Part shown: positions 11,234-22,358 of the stretch, piece after piece
Numbering within the stretch: position 1 is the stretch's first letter
Layout of the letters: each line of letters starts with the position of its first letter
Assembly: GCF_003144195.1 (NCBI RefSeq)
Contig: NW_020290001.1
Coordinates: 362,717 to 426,716, forward strand
Length of the DNA: 64,000 nucleotides
From: Ceraceosorus guamensis
Taxonomy: Eukaryota > Basidiomycota > Exobasidiomycetes > Ceraceosorales > Ceraceosoraceae
Direction: 5' to 3'
Program-made: the position numbers and the translations under genes
Notes under the pieces: generated by a model
Database searches by the model: none
Seen by the model: the letters and a program-made list of their open reading frames with translations, nothing else
Told to the model about the DNA's origin: nothing

Positions 11234-12369
11234 TTACACCAACCAGCCTTTGCAGACCGCGCCTTCCCTGTGACCCGCTTTGCCTGCTGCCTCTGGCCAC
11301 TGCACAACGAAGCGATCTACAAAGGGCCTCAAGATCCTCGCCGTCAGGCTCAAAGACTTTACGCGAGCAAAGGACTCCACGTACAAGAGCTTTGGGGAGG
11401 GCATGCCGACAAACTGTCAAGACGGATCGTTGAGCGTGTTAGCATTCTTTTGCACACAACGAAAGAAGCGATGCAGTATGAAGACTCACGCGCAAGACGT
11501 ACACTGCAGCTACCAGCGGTACGCAAGTTCCTGGGCCGTTCATGAGCACGACGTCGAAAGCGTGTGTGTTGAACGTCGCCGCAGTGCCAGCGGAAAGCGG
11601 TGCTCGGCCCTGAGCGCTTGCACTCGTCGCCATGCCGAGCCGAGCCTTGATGACGGGCAGAACGATGAGCTGAAAGCAAGATGCAAAGGAAATGATCGTC
11701 GTGATGGGCGAGGTGAGAAAGCTTTGCTTGACCGCTCTGGCGCGTGGAAGCACTTTGACTGCATAGTCATTGGCTTCGCCGTCCTCCCCTTCAGCGCCAG
11801 AGGCAGCCGCCGCGGCGCTACGGGCCGCGCTCATGCTCGCCTCCAAGCTTTCGACCTTTGAGCGACTGAACGCATCTGTTCCGGAAATGAGGTACACTCG
11901 AGGTCCATAACGAGCTGGCGAGAGCGCGCTGACCAGTTTCAGCATCTCGGCGGTATGTCCGCCTGCATTCATCGAGAGCAGGTAGTCGAGACGTGCTCGA
12001 GTCAGCTGAAAGGTGGGACTCGAAAAGGCAGAAAGACACTGACCCTGCTTCCACTCGCACCCATCACTGACTGACCAGGCTCCCCATCGCTTGCTTTGAC
12101 ATAGCCTGCAACTCACCGCTGCCGAGGAATATGGCCACGCTGCATCTTCGATGATTAGCTGTGCGGACGGACGTGGATGGACCTCGCGCTCTGACATGGG
12201 ATGGCAAGATGTACACCAACCTCGCCAATGCCAACGAGCTGATGAGGCACAAGAAGAGGAGAGCGAGCGACAAGATCCGTACGTATGTCATGGTGATACC
12301 CGATGACTTTCCAGTACGGCGGCTTGTGCTCTCGTTTGAGAGGCGTGGCCTTATCTTGTGCGGTCCCAC
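11234..12369 (-). CDS. ALG14: UDP-GlcNAc transferase subunit ALG14
   Basis: Alg14 is the ER-membrane anchor that recruits catalytic Alg13 to the cytosolic face, where the second GlcNAc is added to dolichol-PP-GlcNAc in N-glycan assembly. Three exons on the minus strand, 12369-12117, 11962-11490 and 11413-11234, give 301 residues (275 if the second Met at 12291, just before the membrane segment, is used, which fits the family better). An N-terminal hydrophobic helix (ILSLALLFLCLISSLALA) precedes the signature VAIFLGSGGHTAEMLKLV, which is completed across the first intron. Further family motifs are YGPRVYLISGTDAFS, RARAVKQSFLTSP, MNGPGTCVPLVAAVYVLR and, after intron 2, LLYVESFARVKSLSLTARI and FVVQWPE. 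A Ser/Ala/Glu-rich insert between the second and third motifs is longer than in yeast. Confidence 0.93.
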
Positions 12370-13223
12370 GCGATTTCTGCTTGCTGCCTCCTGATCACAG
12401 CCGAGATGTGCGCCTTGTATGCTGTGCTACGCTATGCGTGCCTGCTGACGTGGCAGCCAGTCGTGAGTGGATCAACAAAGTCGGGTCACGCTCTTACCAG
12501 CAAAGGTCAGGTACTTTTGATCTCTCGATGCTAGCGACACACCATCCGCGTGTCCCAAAATTTGGATCCGATGGAGGTGGAGGTAAGAAGGCAAACAACA
12601 CGCATTTCGCGCGGGCACTGAGTGCTATACCAGGGCCGGTGCAGACGCGTGCGTGTATGCGTGTACCGGTACCCACAGTGTGGATGAGTAGATACATGTC
12701 ATCAGAAGAAGCTTTGTGTGAATACTCCATCGTGCTCATCACCACTTTCAAACGAGGACCACCGTGCGGTAGAAGTTCGTTCGGAACAGCATACTCGTCC
12801 ACTGCATCGACTCCTCAGTCGGCAGAGACCGAGCATGCCTACAAAGAACGGCAGTCGATGCTCAAAGCATATCATAGACATTCGCCACGCCACGAATGCG
12901 TCTGCGGAACTACAAGAGTACACGTACAATTACAATAGAGTGGGCTGCGGAGTTGAATGGAGAGCTGGACTGTATTAAGGACCCTGTGTATGACAGTGGT
13001 TCCAGGAGCGAGACGATGAGCTGAGATGTAGCAGGGCGACAAGTACACGTGTGTTGATTGGAACGTAGGCGAGTCTAGACGGGACTCGGATGCAGAACAA
13101 TGGACGACGAGGTGCTGTAGGCGTAGACGTTGGGCTGGCGGGAAGCGGTGGTGATTGAAAGATGGTAAAGGCGCCGTGACTCGACCAAGCACGTGCGATT
13201 TCCGTGTTGCGTGGCAGGCAATC
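12370..13223. other. Intergenic region, no supportable gene
   Basis: This lies between the start of ALG14 and the end of RMD5, both on the minus strand. Several short frames exist (for example 12303-12938 plus and 12494-12802 minus), but none shows a domain, a consistent splice pattern or conservation I recognise. A small multi-exon minus-strand gene cannot be excluded at about 12480-12830. It most likely holds the ALG14 promoter and the RMD5 3' flank. Confidence 0.45.
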
Positions 13224-15245
13224 TCAAAAGTAGACGCGATGAGCTTCGCCAATTCTGCTCTCAGTGGGACAGTAAGGGCACTTGACTCGTCCGCTTCCCT
13301 TGCCGATCTTGCTCAGAGACTCCAAGCAGACGACGTGCCCGCAAGTCATCATCATCGGCGGGTTCTCATCCGTTCCTTGCTCCTTGGAGACTGGGCAGGC
13401 AAACGTTGAGTGAAAGCGAAGATGGGGCGGCAAAGGTATCTCGACCTGTGCAAAGCGAGAGGCAAGGGCACTCGGTCAGACCAAAGACACGTGAAGATCA
13501 AAGGCACGCTGTATTCTGCATGACCAGCGTACTCACCGGCAGCTCGTCGGCTTGGCTCCACTCGTTGCCGCTTTGCTTCATCACAGCCCTGACTTTAGCG
13601 ATGCGATTCAGCGCGCCGCCCGCACCGACTTCGACAGCTAGCTTTAAAGGCGCTTCCTTCGCCACGCCTTTCCTGGCGCACCACTCTGCTTCAAAGAGCG
13701 GCGCGAGTAGTGGTCCATGCATGGTGTTGTTGTCCAAGAAATGGCGGTACTGCAGCGGCATGCTCGTAAACAATACTTGGTCCGAAAGGTCGCTGGCATG
13801 TGGCTGGAGGAAGACGAGGAAGGTGTACAGCTTCTCAACCTCGACCAAATGCGTGTGCATGAACTTGGGGAATACCGTATTTCCATACTTCATTGCGTTT
13901 AGTTGGGAAAGCATTGGATTGGGATTGGGTTCGGCACGACCATCCCCAAATCCGTGCTGGTTGATGACGCCGCTCATGCTCATCGTGGGATGAGCATCGT
14001 GATAAGTTGAGTGGGCTTCGTTGCTGTGCCCATCCTCGGATGCACCGCCACCTTCTTCCGGTGCATCCGTCCAGTGCTCCATCGTTGCGTCCCCGTCGGT
14101 GCCATCGACGTGAAGCCTGATGTTGCCGTTCCTGTGCAAGGCTCTGCCCCGCGCCGATGTCTCATCAGGATGCTCGAGACGACCAGTAGCCAAACGCAGG
14201 AACACGCTTCGGTGCAATACAAATTCCAGCGGAGACCCTCTGGCAGCCAGCCACTTGCTGTTCGTAGTTGCCCATTCGATGGCGAGTCCAGGCCGCTCGG
14301 CGTGCAATGCTTCCAAGACCATTGTGAGCTCCTTAAAATTGACGTGTGGTGAAGGGTGCGGAATGCCTGCTTCCTGTCAAAAATTTGGCTCACGCTGTTA
14401 GCTGAAGTGAGAAAACTTGGCAAGCTATGCCTTCGTGTACACATGTAGCACACTTGCTATGTCGTGACAGAAGGTTGTGTGCACAGCCTGCAGCCCGGAC
14501 CCCGTGAGGGTGCGCAGCGGCCAAGGCAAGAGGTGCGGTCTGCAACGAGAGCAAGCAAGACAGTGCAATCTCTCCTGTGTAGAAGCGCTGCAAAGAGCGA
14601 CAGCCTCGACCAGCGCTATGCAGCAGCTATTCGATACGATTGCCCTCGCGACGCGCTTCAGAAAGATCTCGAGAGGGCACACATGCTCCCTCGACGCGAT
14701 GTAGGACGGCTATGACTCAAACGCTGGACATGTAAAAGTGGGCCGGGAATCGCTTCCCTTCGAGGCCCGTCCATGGCTCTTAAGACCATCCATGTGGTGG
14801 TGGGGAGCGGTAGACAGGCTGATAGAAGCGGGAAACCGGCGCGCATCGTCCGACTCACTTTTTGCAACGTCTCGGCAGCCTCCCACTCCCCGGCTCGCAT
14901 GAGATGCAGAGCTACAGTTGAGTCGAGCGCATACTTTGACGCGGGCGAGGAGAAGAGGTTGGGATCGGCTATACCACTCAAGCTGGATGGAAACTTTTTG
15001 TCCAACGCTTTGCCCAGTCGAGCCAGAGCATTGTAGTACTCCTTCACGCGCGTAGAGCTGCTGGATTGCAACGAGGCAAAGGCGTCCGCGAGGAGGGGTA
15101 GATTGGGACTGGATGACGCTCGTTCCGTCTCGAGCTGAGTGATGAATGCGTCCAAGTTCGAAGCGAAGGATGAGGGCACAGTGCTGTTGTACAGGCTCGG
15201 CGCTCGTGCTGAGAGCTTGGACAGATCAGAGAGCAACGAGTCCAT
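13224..15245 (-). CDS. RMD5: GID E3 ubiquitin ligase RING subunit RMD5/GID2
   Basis: Rmd5 (Gid2; RMND5 in animals) is the catalytic RING subunit of the GID/CTLH ligase that degrades gluconeogenic enzymes when glucose returns. Three exons on the minus strand, 15245-14859, 14373-13537 and 13445-13224, give 481 residues. The N-terminus has [13 protein letters not shown] and [19 protein letters not shown] (LisH-like region); exon 2 starts with the family's EAGIP and [21 protein letters not shown] (CTLH). The C-terminus is the degenerate [33 protein letters not shown], with Ser replacing a zinc-ligand Cys as is usual for Rmd5. The 485-nt first intron is far longer than its neighbours. A His/Asp/Gly-rich insert lies in mid-protein. 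A Met 27 codons upstream (15326) is less likely as the start. Confidence 0.93.
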
Positions 15246-16028
15246 CTTTGAATTTTGGGGAGTCCGCGCGAGGTGAGGGGAGGCGTGAGAGAAGTAGACG
15301 AGCTCTCGCGCGAGCTGGGGCGACAAGCGCCCTCGACGGCTGTAAAGGGCTTGTCACCTGAGATGTAAGCTCTCTGCACGAACAGACAGCGATCTTGGTG
15401 TCGTGGTCGTGGTGGTGGGAGCTAGGGGTTGCAGCGTATCGAGGCTGCATCGGCCACGCCGCGTGCAAAATTGATGACCGCTTCACTTGACTCACACTCA
15501 TGACTATAGGTGGCTGCATCACGCCGCTAAGACGGTCTGCGGGCGCGCGCGCGCGCAGCGCTTGCGAGCCACGCGAGGGCCCATTCACCACTCACACGTG
15601 CAAGAGGTCAACTACGGCCAAACGATCACCCACATTCAATTCGTTTCAAATGTCTGCTTGACCTCGGCTGCTCGAACGTCGTCATTCTTCATTGTCGAGT
15701 CAATGATTCATCAGTGCATGGTCTGCATGTGGTTGGGTGAACTTCGAGTTCGAAACCTTAGAGAGCAAGCGAGCTTCTGAATCAACCCTCAAGATTTGTT
15801 CCTGCAGTCGTGAGTGTGCGTGCAACAGCAAAAGACGCGAAGAGATGATCGAATAAGCGATACATGGCGAAGCATTCATGAGACATATTCGAGATTGTGT
15901 ATATCGAACCTTGATTTGAATGACATACAAAGCTCCCCAGCTGACCTCGGCGCGAATCACATGATACAAAGGTGGGTTCGGCCCAACGATCCATGGTCCA
16001 AACCCCGGGGGCTCGGTCCGTGCTACCG
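15246..16028. other. Intergenic region with alternating GC run
   Basis: This separates the RMD5 start from the end of the CinA-like gene (both minus). It holds an alternating (GC)7 run at about 15543-15556, a sequence type able to adopt Z-DNA, within the RMD5 upstream region. No gene is supported. Confidence 0.5.
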
Positions 16029-16901
16029 TTACAACTTCGACCTCGCACCGCCTTGTGCATCTTTCAAATCGCTTTCCAGCACCTCTGCAAGGAGCGTTAG
16101 CCCTTCGAGAGCGAATCGGTGCATGTTCTGTCGGGTTTGGGGTGCGCTGGTAATCTAGTCAGTGAAAGCGGCCGAGAAGGGTTGAACAGTGGGCCATGCA
16201 ATCAACGAAAGGGTGCGCACCTGCACGCGATCCTCGCTGCCCGTCCTAATGACCCGTGTAAATGCTCGGCCTTGCGGACGAGAGACTGCGACGCAGGTGA
16301 AGCCGCTGAAAGGAAGAACGCATACACGCAAGGTGTTCAAATGGGCTACGCGCAATCTTGCAGGCCGACGGAGATGGCCTCGACTCACGCTGGCAATCTC
16401 CGCCCAATACCGTGCGGTCCCGCTATGCCACTCTCACCCACGGCGTAATCCGCACCCAGCTGCTTTGCCACACTCTCAGCTAGACCAGATACAACGGCAT
16501 CGGTAGGACCTCTAAAGGCAGCATGCAGCCCATCAAGAGCGACTGAGCAACTTCCATGGCAAAAGTCAAGCAGCGACCCTGTGATGGTCGTGACTCACCT
16601 GTAATTCCTGAGATCCGCCTCTGTCCATCCAGCCCAGCTCACTCGGCTTTCTGAGCAAGTCGAGGCACAATTACCGTCAGCCAAGGCGCTACCAAGATCA
16701 AGCGAGCGATGACGCACCTTTGGTGTACAGCACGCCTCCACCCTTGTACCACGCACCGGCCCCATCCACACCCAAAAGCGCAGCGCTGATCAGACCTCCA
16801 GATGACGATTCTCCCACAGCCACCGTCTTGTCTCCCAACGACTTGAGGCCTTGCACGATGCGATCCAGCAGCTCTTGAGGTATATTGCCGACTGTAGACA
16901 T
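16029..16901 (-). CDS. CinA C-terminal-domain (PncC-type) amidase
   Basis: This is a single-domain protein of the CinA C-terminal family, which in bacteria includes PncC, the enzyme that deamidates nicotinamide mononucleotide in pyridine nucleotide salvage. Five exons, 16901-16718, 16650-16599, 16511-16389, 16305-16221 and 16154-16029, join in frame to 189 residues. Family landmarks in order are VAVGESSSGGLISAALLGVDG (the usual ESCTGG with Ser for Cys and Ser for Thr, keeping the nucleophile Ser after Glu), AWYKGGGVLYTKES, the YAVGESGIAGP loop, and RQNMHRFALEGLTLL near the end. The bacterial N-terminal MoCF-like half is absent, as in PncC. The family is mainly bacterial; the four introns show long residence in a fungal genome. 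Activity on NMN is inferred from family only. Confidence 0.87.
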
Positions 16902-17381
16902 TTTTCAGGCAGCTATATGATGCTTGAGATCGGATTCGGGTGATGAAGGTATACGTGGACAAGTTGAGATCGCGAACGTGTGGATGTCCAACGCGAGCTC
17001 CGGCAAAAGCCACAAAGCTTACCGAACCGGAGATGTTGTTTGTGTTGTGAGGGCGCACCCAAACTCCGCGGCCTTCCGAATCGGACGCATCGGTGAGGTC
17101 GCGCGCCTTGGTCTCGATCGGAAATCCAGGCACGGCACACCACACGCTCATGCGTAGAGCTTCTTCGCTGATCCTGACTCGTGACTTGTAACCGCAACTT
17201 TTCCTACTTCTCACCGTCCTCTGCGAGACGAGCGCCTTTCTGGAGTGCTGTGATTACCGACGTCGCAGACATCTCAGCGACCCCTCGCACGACACACTTG
17301 CCGCAGCTGTCACATCCCTAAAGCTGCGCGCATCCAGATCTTCTCGTCAGCGCCAGCAGCTAGAAGTTAGCACCTGGGCCT
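16902..17381. promoter_or_regulatory. Divergent promoter: CinA-like (-) / AP-3 delta-like (+)
   Basis: The two genes start in opposite directions about 480-515 bp apart, so this interval must contain both promoters. No TATA box or recognised operator stands out. Frames crossing it on the minus strand have no family resemblance. Confidence 0.5.
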
Positions 17382-18942
17382 TTGCTCTCCCAAATTCGCA
17401 GCCACTCCCTCAGAACGATGTTCGAGCGATCCCTCTCTTCGCTCATCAAAGGGCTGCGCGCAAATGCGGCGCCTCTATCTGGGGCGACGCGGCAGCAACA
17501 GAGGAATGAAGCGCGATACGTGTCTCAGCAGCTGGATGAGATCAGGGTGGAGATGCGCAGCGAAGACCGAGCGGTCAAGGCAGAGGCGGTGCTGAAATTG
17601 TGCTACGTGAGTAGGTGGAGCGCAGGTCTTGATGGCTTTCGACCTCGAACGCTGAGACATGGCGTTGTGTGCTGCAGCTGCAAATGCTCGGACACACGTC
17701 TAGCGCACCAAACAGCTTCAACATGCTCGAGGTTATGAGCTCGCAGAAGCTTCACGAGAAGCAGATCGGCTACCTCGGTGCAAGCATGAGCTTCACGCCA
17801 GAGACCGACGTCCGGGTGCTGGTCACAAATCTGATGCAAAAGGTGCGGCGGGCTGAAGGGCTGTAGCTTCGCAGCTGCAATGTGGCATTCTGTTGCTCAT
17901 GCCGCCTCTCCTCTGGCGCAGGACTTGCACTCCGACAACCCAATAGAGGTCTCTATAGCTCTCAACGGATTGTCGCACCTCGCATCAGCCGAGCTCGTGC
18001 CTCACCTCCTGACCGACGTCCTGCATATCTTGCAAGACTCACCTCTACCTGCACTGCGAAAGCGCGCTCTGCTGTCTCTGCACGCTCTCATCGCGCACGA
18101 CGAGACCTCCTCCACTCTCGCCACCTCGTTGCCAGCTTTGCAAGAGGCACTACATGATGCTGATTCTGGCGTAGTTGGAGCAGCAGTCAACGTCATCACT
18201 GAGCTTTCTCACGCTCGACCAGAAGCCTTTTTGGAATACGCGCCAGACCTGTGCTCACTGCTCGAGACGCACACGAACAATTGGACGCTGATCAAGCTGC
18301 TCAAGCTTTTGGGCACTCTTGCCGCAGAGAGTAGCTCGGACGAGCTTGCTGGATTGCTTGCATCTCGGCTAGAGAGCTTCATCAGGACAACCAAAGCCAT
18401 GAGTCTGCTGTACGAAGCGCTTGTATGCGCTATAGAAGCTGGTTTGGTGGATGGCGAGGATCGACCAGGCGCGTCAAGCACCAGCGCGAGCTCTCCGGAC
18501 GCATTCAGAACGCTTTGTCTGTCCAAGTTGACAAGCATGCAATCGGGGACGGATGCCAATCTGCGCGTCATGGCGCATTCGGCACTGAGAAAATTGGAGA
18601 ACCGCAGCATGGGGCCTAGCAGAAAGAAGCTACCTACCAACGTGGAGGGCATGCTGATCGAGTTTGGCGAGACTGACAAAGAGCTGCTCGAAATCGCCGG
18701 AGAGCCTGCGAGAGGAGCAGATCGCTCGACGTCGGCTGCCATCGGTACCAGCAGCGCAGCTGCTAAACAGCCTTCAAACATCCCAGTGGCATCTTTGTTG
18801 GATGATGATGATCCCGAGCAGGTCGAGAGCTTCGCGGTGAGGGCACCACGAGGTCTGCAGTGTCAGACTGAGACTGACTGGAATTGACGCGACTCTACTT
18901 TTTCCGAATCCCACCTTGTAGCTGCATTCGCAAGGCAGATGA
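17382..18942 (+). CDS. APL5: AP-3 adaptor complex delta subunit, half-length
   Basis: AP-3 delta is a large subunit of the adaptor that sorts cargo from the Golgi or endosome to the vacuole. Four exons (17382-17606, 17678-17842, 17922-18836, 18922-18942) give 441 residues, or 429 from the second Met at 17418, where MFERSLSSLIKGLRA matches the usual AP-3 delta start. The match continues through DEIRVEMRS, KAEAVLKLCYLQMLG, LEVMSSQKLHEKQIGYLGA, NPIEVSIALNGLSHLAS, NNWTLIKLLKLLG and TTKAMSLLYEAL. It then fades into a Ser/Lys/Asp-rich tail ending near SLLDDDDPEQVESFA. Ordinary AP-3 delta is about twice this length; the second half of the solenoid and the hinge/ear are missing, and nothing downstream resembles them. 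Without the last splice the frame ends at 18887 instead. It is a truncated or paralogous delta; the symbol is by homology only. Confidence 0.82.
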
Positions 18943-19849
18943 TCACCCTCTTGGAACTCTTTACACGGGGACAGATAGACTTCTTTTGCCTGGAAACGTC
19001 TTCGCCCGGACGATGCACGGGTGTGTCCGTGATGGGTCTCCCCTACCAAAGGTCTATGGTCTGATCTCACCCAACCTCGAAAGCGGTCCCGGGCTGCGGC
19101 CGAAACATTTCGCTGCGCAAGGACAGCTGAACGCGCACATCGAGGCACCCCTCGCGCTGATGACGAAATGTTCAAACCATATGGGATCACGCTTGTTGTA
19201 TTGTAGACATCGAATCGAAATGAAGGACTTCGGATCTGAGGCGCACTCACAGACCCAGCAGCGCGCGTCGCTCACTGTGAGCCGCTAGGCGCGGTCATTA
19301 CGATTGCTAGTCGTTCACAGACTGTGCCTGAGGCACTGACTCAATTCCATCATTAGCCTCGTGCAAGCTGACTCGCAATTCGTGATGGTCACGAAGGTGG
19401 AGAGGAGGAGGTCGCTGCTGGGCTCGAGCGTGCCGCTTCCTATGCACTTCCTACTCCCAAGCACGACGAGGGTGCTGTGGGTGACGCGGCTTGTGCATGG
19501 CGCCGCACGGACCGAAGCGGCTTGCACGCGCGCATCGTTGTGATTATATATGCGTGCGACTTTCCTTGGCTGTCTCGATCGCGAGCTAATCGGCACTCGC
19601 CGCCATGCAGAGGGCTGAACTATCATAGCAACCACCATCAATCGTGATTGCGCATAGCTGACCTGAGCGAGGACGCTTTTGATCGATTCTGGTCTTGAAG
19701 AGTTCAAGGGGCCATACATAGCGGCCTCAGAGTCGAGAGGAACACGGTGCATCCGAGAGCCGAGAGGCTGCCAAGGTCCGTCTCAACACGGAAGTCCTAC
19801 CTGGCAAACTTTGCCTTGTCCGGACGTCGGCGCAAAGCTCGGCACCAGT
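18943..19849. other. Intergenic region, no supportable gene
   Basis: About 0.9 kb between the AP-3 delta-like and UBLCP1-like genes. Frames at 18884-19288 (plus) and 19315-19752 (minus) lack domains. In particular nothing encodes the missing C-terminal half of AP-3 delta. The right part should hold the UBLCP1-like promoter. Confidence 0.5.
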
Positions 19850-21791
19850 ATGGCTTCGCAAGAGGCTAGTGGCTCGGACGTTCCAATGTCTGAAGCTGGT
19901 ACTGTGGACGAGCAAAAGTGGATGTCCTTCAGCGTACGACATGGCAAGACGTTCCACAATGTTCGACTAGCCGAGGACGACTCAGTACTGGAGCTCAAGA
20001 TGGTCAGTCTATAGCTTACAGCGCGAGTCTGCGGAGGAATTTTTAATGTCTCCTTCTCCTCGACCAATGACTTCTCCCAGATGATCTTCAGTCTCACAGA
20101 TGTCCCTCCAGAAAGGCAAAAGCTTTTGGGCCTCACACGCGGCAAGCTACCTATCGATGAGGCGCCCTTGTCAAGTCTTGCTATCCCACCTGGAAGTCTG
20201 AAGGCGAAACAAGCTGTCAATCTGGATGGCAGTAGCTCTCCTGCGTCATCTCGGACGCATACAAGCGGAAAGACGATCAGCATCATGCTCGTAGGCACTC
20301 CAGTCCAGGACACATTTCAAGACAGAGCGGCTTTACTGAATGCGGTGAGCTCCATGATGAATGTGTCGCAACTAAGTGCGGAGTCCACAAATTTAACGAA
20401 TCATGCTGTTGCGAGTTAGCATGGAGGCCAGGACGGTGATGGAAGAAAGAAGAAGCGCAGCAAAACCAAGGATGAGCGAAAGGCCGATCGCGGAAAGCCA
20501 GACTACGTTGCGTGCGTATCATGGCCGGATGCAGCATTGCCTCTCCCGCGTCAAGCCTGACATTGTCCAAGTTTGCACATCTAAAACAGCATGTCCGATC
20601 CCTCGGTTAGTATCCAGAAGCCGCAAGGCAGTGAACAGTGGTGCCGGGCTCATAAGCTCGAAGCACCACATCCTTGCAGAATATATCGAAGGTTCGCAAG
20701 ACGGTGGAAAGGTTCCGCGAATTTGCCCCTATACATCCACCTCGTACAGGATTATCTGGCGGACTTCTTGTCTTGGTAAGAGCATTGGCCCGGCACTCTG
20801 CAAGCCACCTCGACCCTCATGCTGTACAACACTCCGCACAGGACCTCGACTGGACGATAGCAGATACGCACAAGCTGATGGATCCACAGTGTCCCGTAGC
20901 TTTGGCGGCCCGTCCTGGCCTTCACGAGGTGGGACATTCTCTGGTCGCTCTTCTGTCCTCCTGTGGCTGACCTCAATCGCCTTGTTCAGTTCCTGGCAGC
21001 AGTCTACCCATACTACGACATTGCTGTCTGGTCTCAAACCAGTTGGCGCTTTCTAGAGATGAAGCTTACAGAGCTTGGGTGCTTTGAAGACTCGCGATAC
21101 CAAATCACATTTATCTTGGACAGATCTTCCATGCCAGCGGTTCACGTGCGCGAAGCTACAAAGAAGGAGGTCAAGCCGCTTGACGTCATATGGAATAGGT
21201 TTCCCGAAGTATATGGCGCACACAACACTGTTCACGTACGTGATGCGGCTGCGCTTCCACGCATCACCGAAGACCTGACTCTTGAGCTTTCCGTACACTA
21301 ACGTCCAGGTCGACGATCTCGGCCGAAATTTCATCATGAATCCTCTCAACGGAATCGTCATCCAGCCGTATTACTCCGATGCCCGTCTAGACGACGAGCT
21401 TGCGAGCCTAGCGAGGTACTGCTTGCAACTCGCGAATCCGAGCGTGACAGATGTACGCAACCGTGGCTGGTCCACCCCCGGACATGACAGGTGGCATGAC
21501 TGCACCTTACCGCTGGTAAGCCCGCTACCCGTCGCGCTAGACAAAGCGGACACCACAGGTAGCTACGCCTACGTCTTCAGACGAAGACACGCGCATTGGC
21601 TAGCGTACGCCGCCAAACATCCGTCATCAGCGAGACAAGGGGCGACGCAAGCTCGCGCTGCGCCACAGGAAGGGCCAAGCAGCGGTAATTTAGCAACAAC
21701 AAATGAGGAAGAAGGAAGTGTGTCGAGCAGTGGTGCCCCCATGCAAGAGGATGATTCAAAAGAAGACAAGCAACCACCAAAGCAGTCTTGA
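19850..21791 (+). CDS. Ubiquitin-like-domain CTD phosphatase (UBLCP1 type)
   Basis: UBLCP1 is a nuclear HAD-family phosphatase that binds the proteasome through its ubiquitin-like domain and dephosphorylates the 26S proteasome. Exon 1 (19850-20002) and exon 2 (20081-20344) encode the ubiquitin-like domain (WMSFSVRHGKTFHNVRL, LKMMIFSLTDVPPERQKLLGL). A Lys-rich exon follows (from about 20432), then NISKVRKTVERFREF. The catalytic motif LLVLDLDWTIADT (DxDWT, the DxDxT class) is completed across an intron. YYDIAVWSQTSWRFLEMKL and HVDDLGRNFIMNPLNG complete the phosphatase domain. The C-terminal tail is acidic and low complexity. At least six introns are needed; the one near 20510-20680 has a poor donor (gttgcg), so that join is uncertain and a small exon may be missed there. 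Confidence 0.88.
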
Positions 21792-22358
21792 GCATCACGA
21801 CTGACCAAGGCCTTTCCCTGGTACGCACCGAGACGCATCGCAATCTCCTTTGTACACCTAATGTGACATGTCTTCTCCTGCGGCTGATCGACCCGCCTCT
21901 ATCGCGTACCATAGCCACGACACATGGAAAGAGGGAAAGCTCTGCTGGTGGTCAATCGCAGGATGATGTAGTGGGTGCAGCCAGTCGTGGCGATGCGTGA
22001 TCGGATTTTAAGGTGTTGCAAGGATACAGATAGTACAGGCGAGGACGCTGGGAGCGGTCTAGGAGGAAGAAAAGGAGGAGAGACGGAGGTGTTCTCAAGC
22101 CAGACAATGCGATTCGATGCGATGCGATGCGAGGGAGGATCGTCCAAGGAAACGGACGGGTCGAGGATTGCTTTGCAAGGAAAGAGGAAGACAAATTCTG
22201 AGATGAGATGGCGAGATGATGGAGGATGGAAACCTAAGAATAGGAGGGTTGTGGTTCACGTGTTCACATCAGCCTTTCATGGCGAGGTAAGGCGGCGGCG
22301 TATTGGCGACCAGAGCGTGTTCGCCCTCAAGCGCTGGGGGCGATCTCTTCTACGCAAC
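21792..22358. other. Convergent 3' flank with ATGCG repeats
   Basis: The UBLCP1-like gene (plus) and the Zn2Cys6 gene (minus) converge here. The interval contains degenerate ATGCG/ATTCG pentanucleotides at 22107-22133. Frames crossing it have no recognisable product. Confidence 0.5.
22107..22133. repeat. ATGCG pentanucleotide repeat (left copy)
   Basis: About five tandem ATGCG units, one altered to ATTCG, lie 3' of the Zn2Cys6 gene. A longer array of the same unit lies just 5' of that gene. Confidence 0.75.

Noticed and set aside
12303-12938. Open frame of 211 codons on the plus strand between ALG14 and RMD5
   Set aside because: No recognisable motif. I also tried reading a small minus-strand respiratory-subunit-like gene here (around MLFRTNFYRTVVLV), but the remaining conserved residues could not be found.
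15543-15556. Alternating GC run as a regulatory element
   Set aside because: It could form Z-DNA, but there is no evidence beyond composition, so no function is claimed.
18884-19288. Possible continuation of AP-3 delta downstream
   Set aside because: The translated frames do not resemble adaptin trunk, hinge or ear sequence, so they were not joined to the gene.
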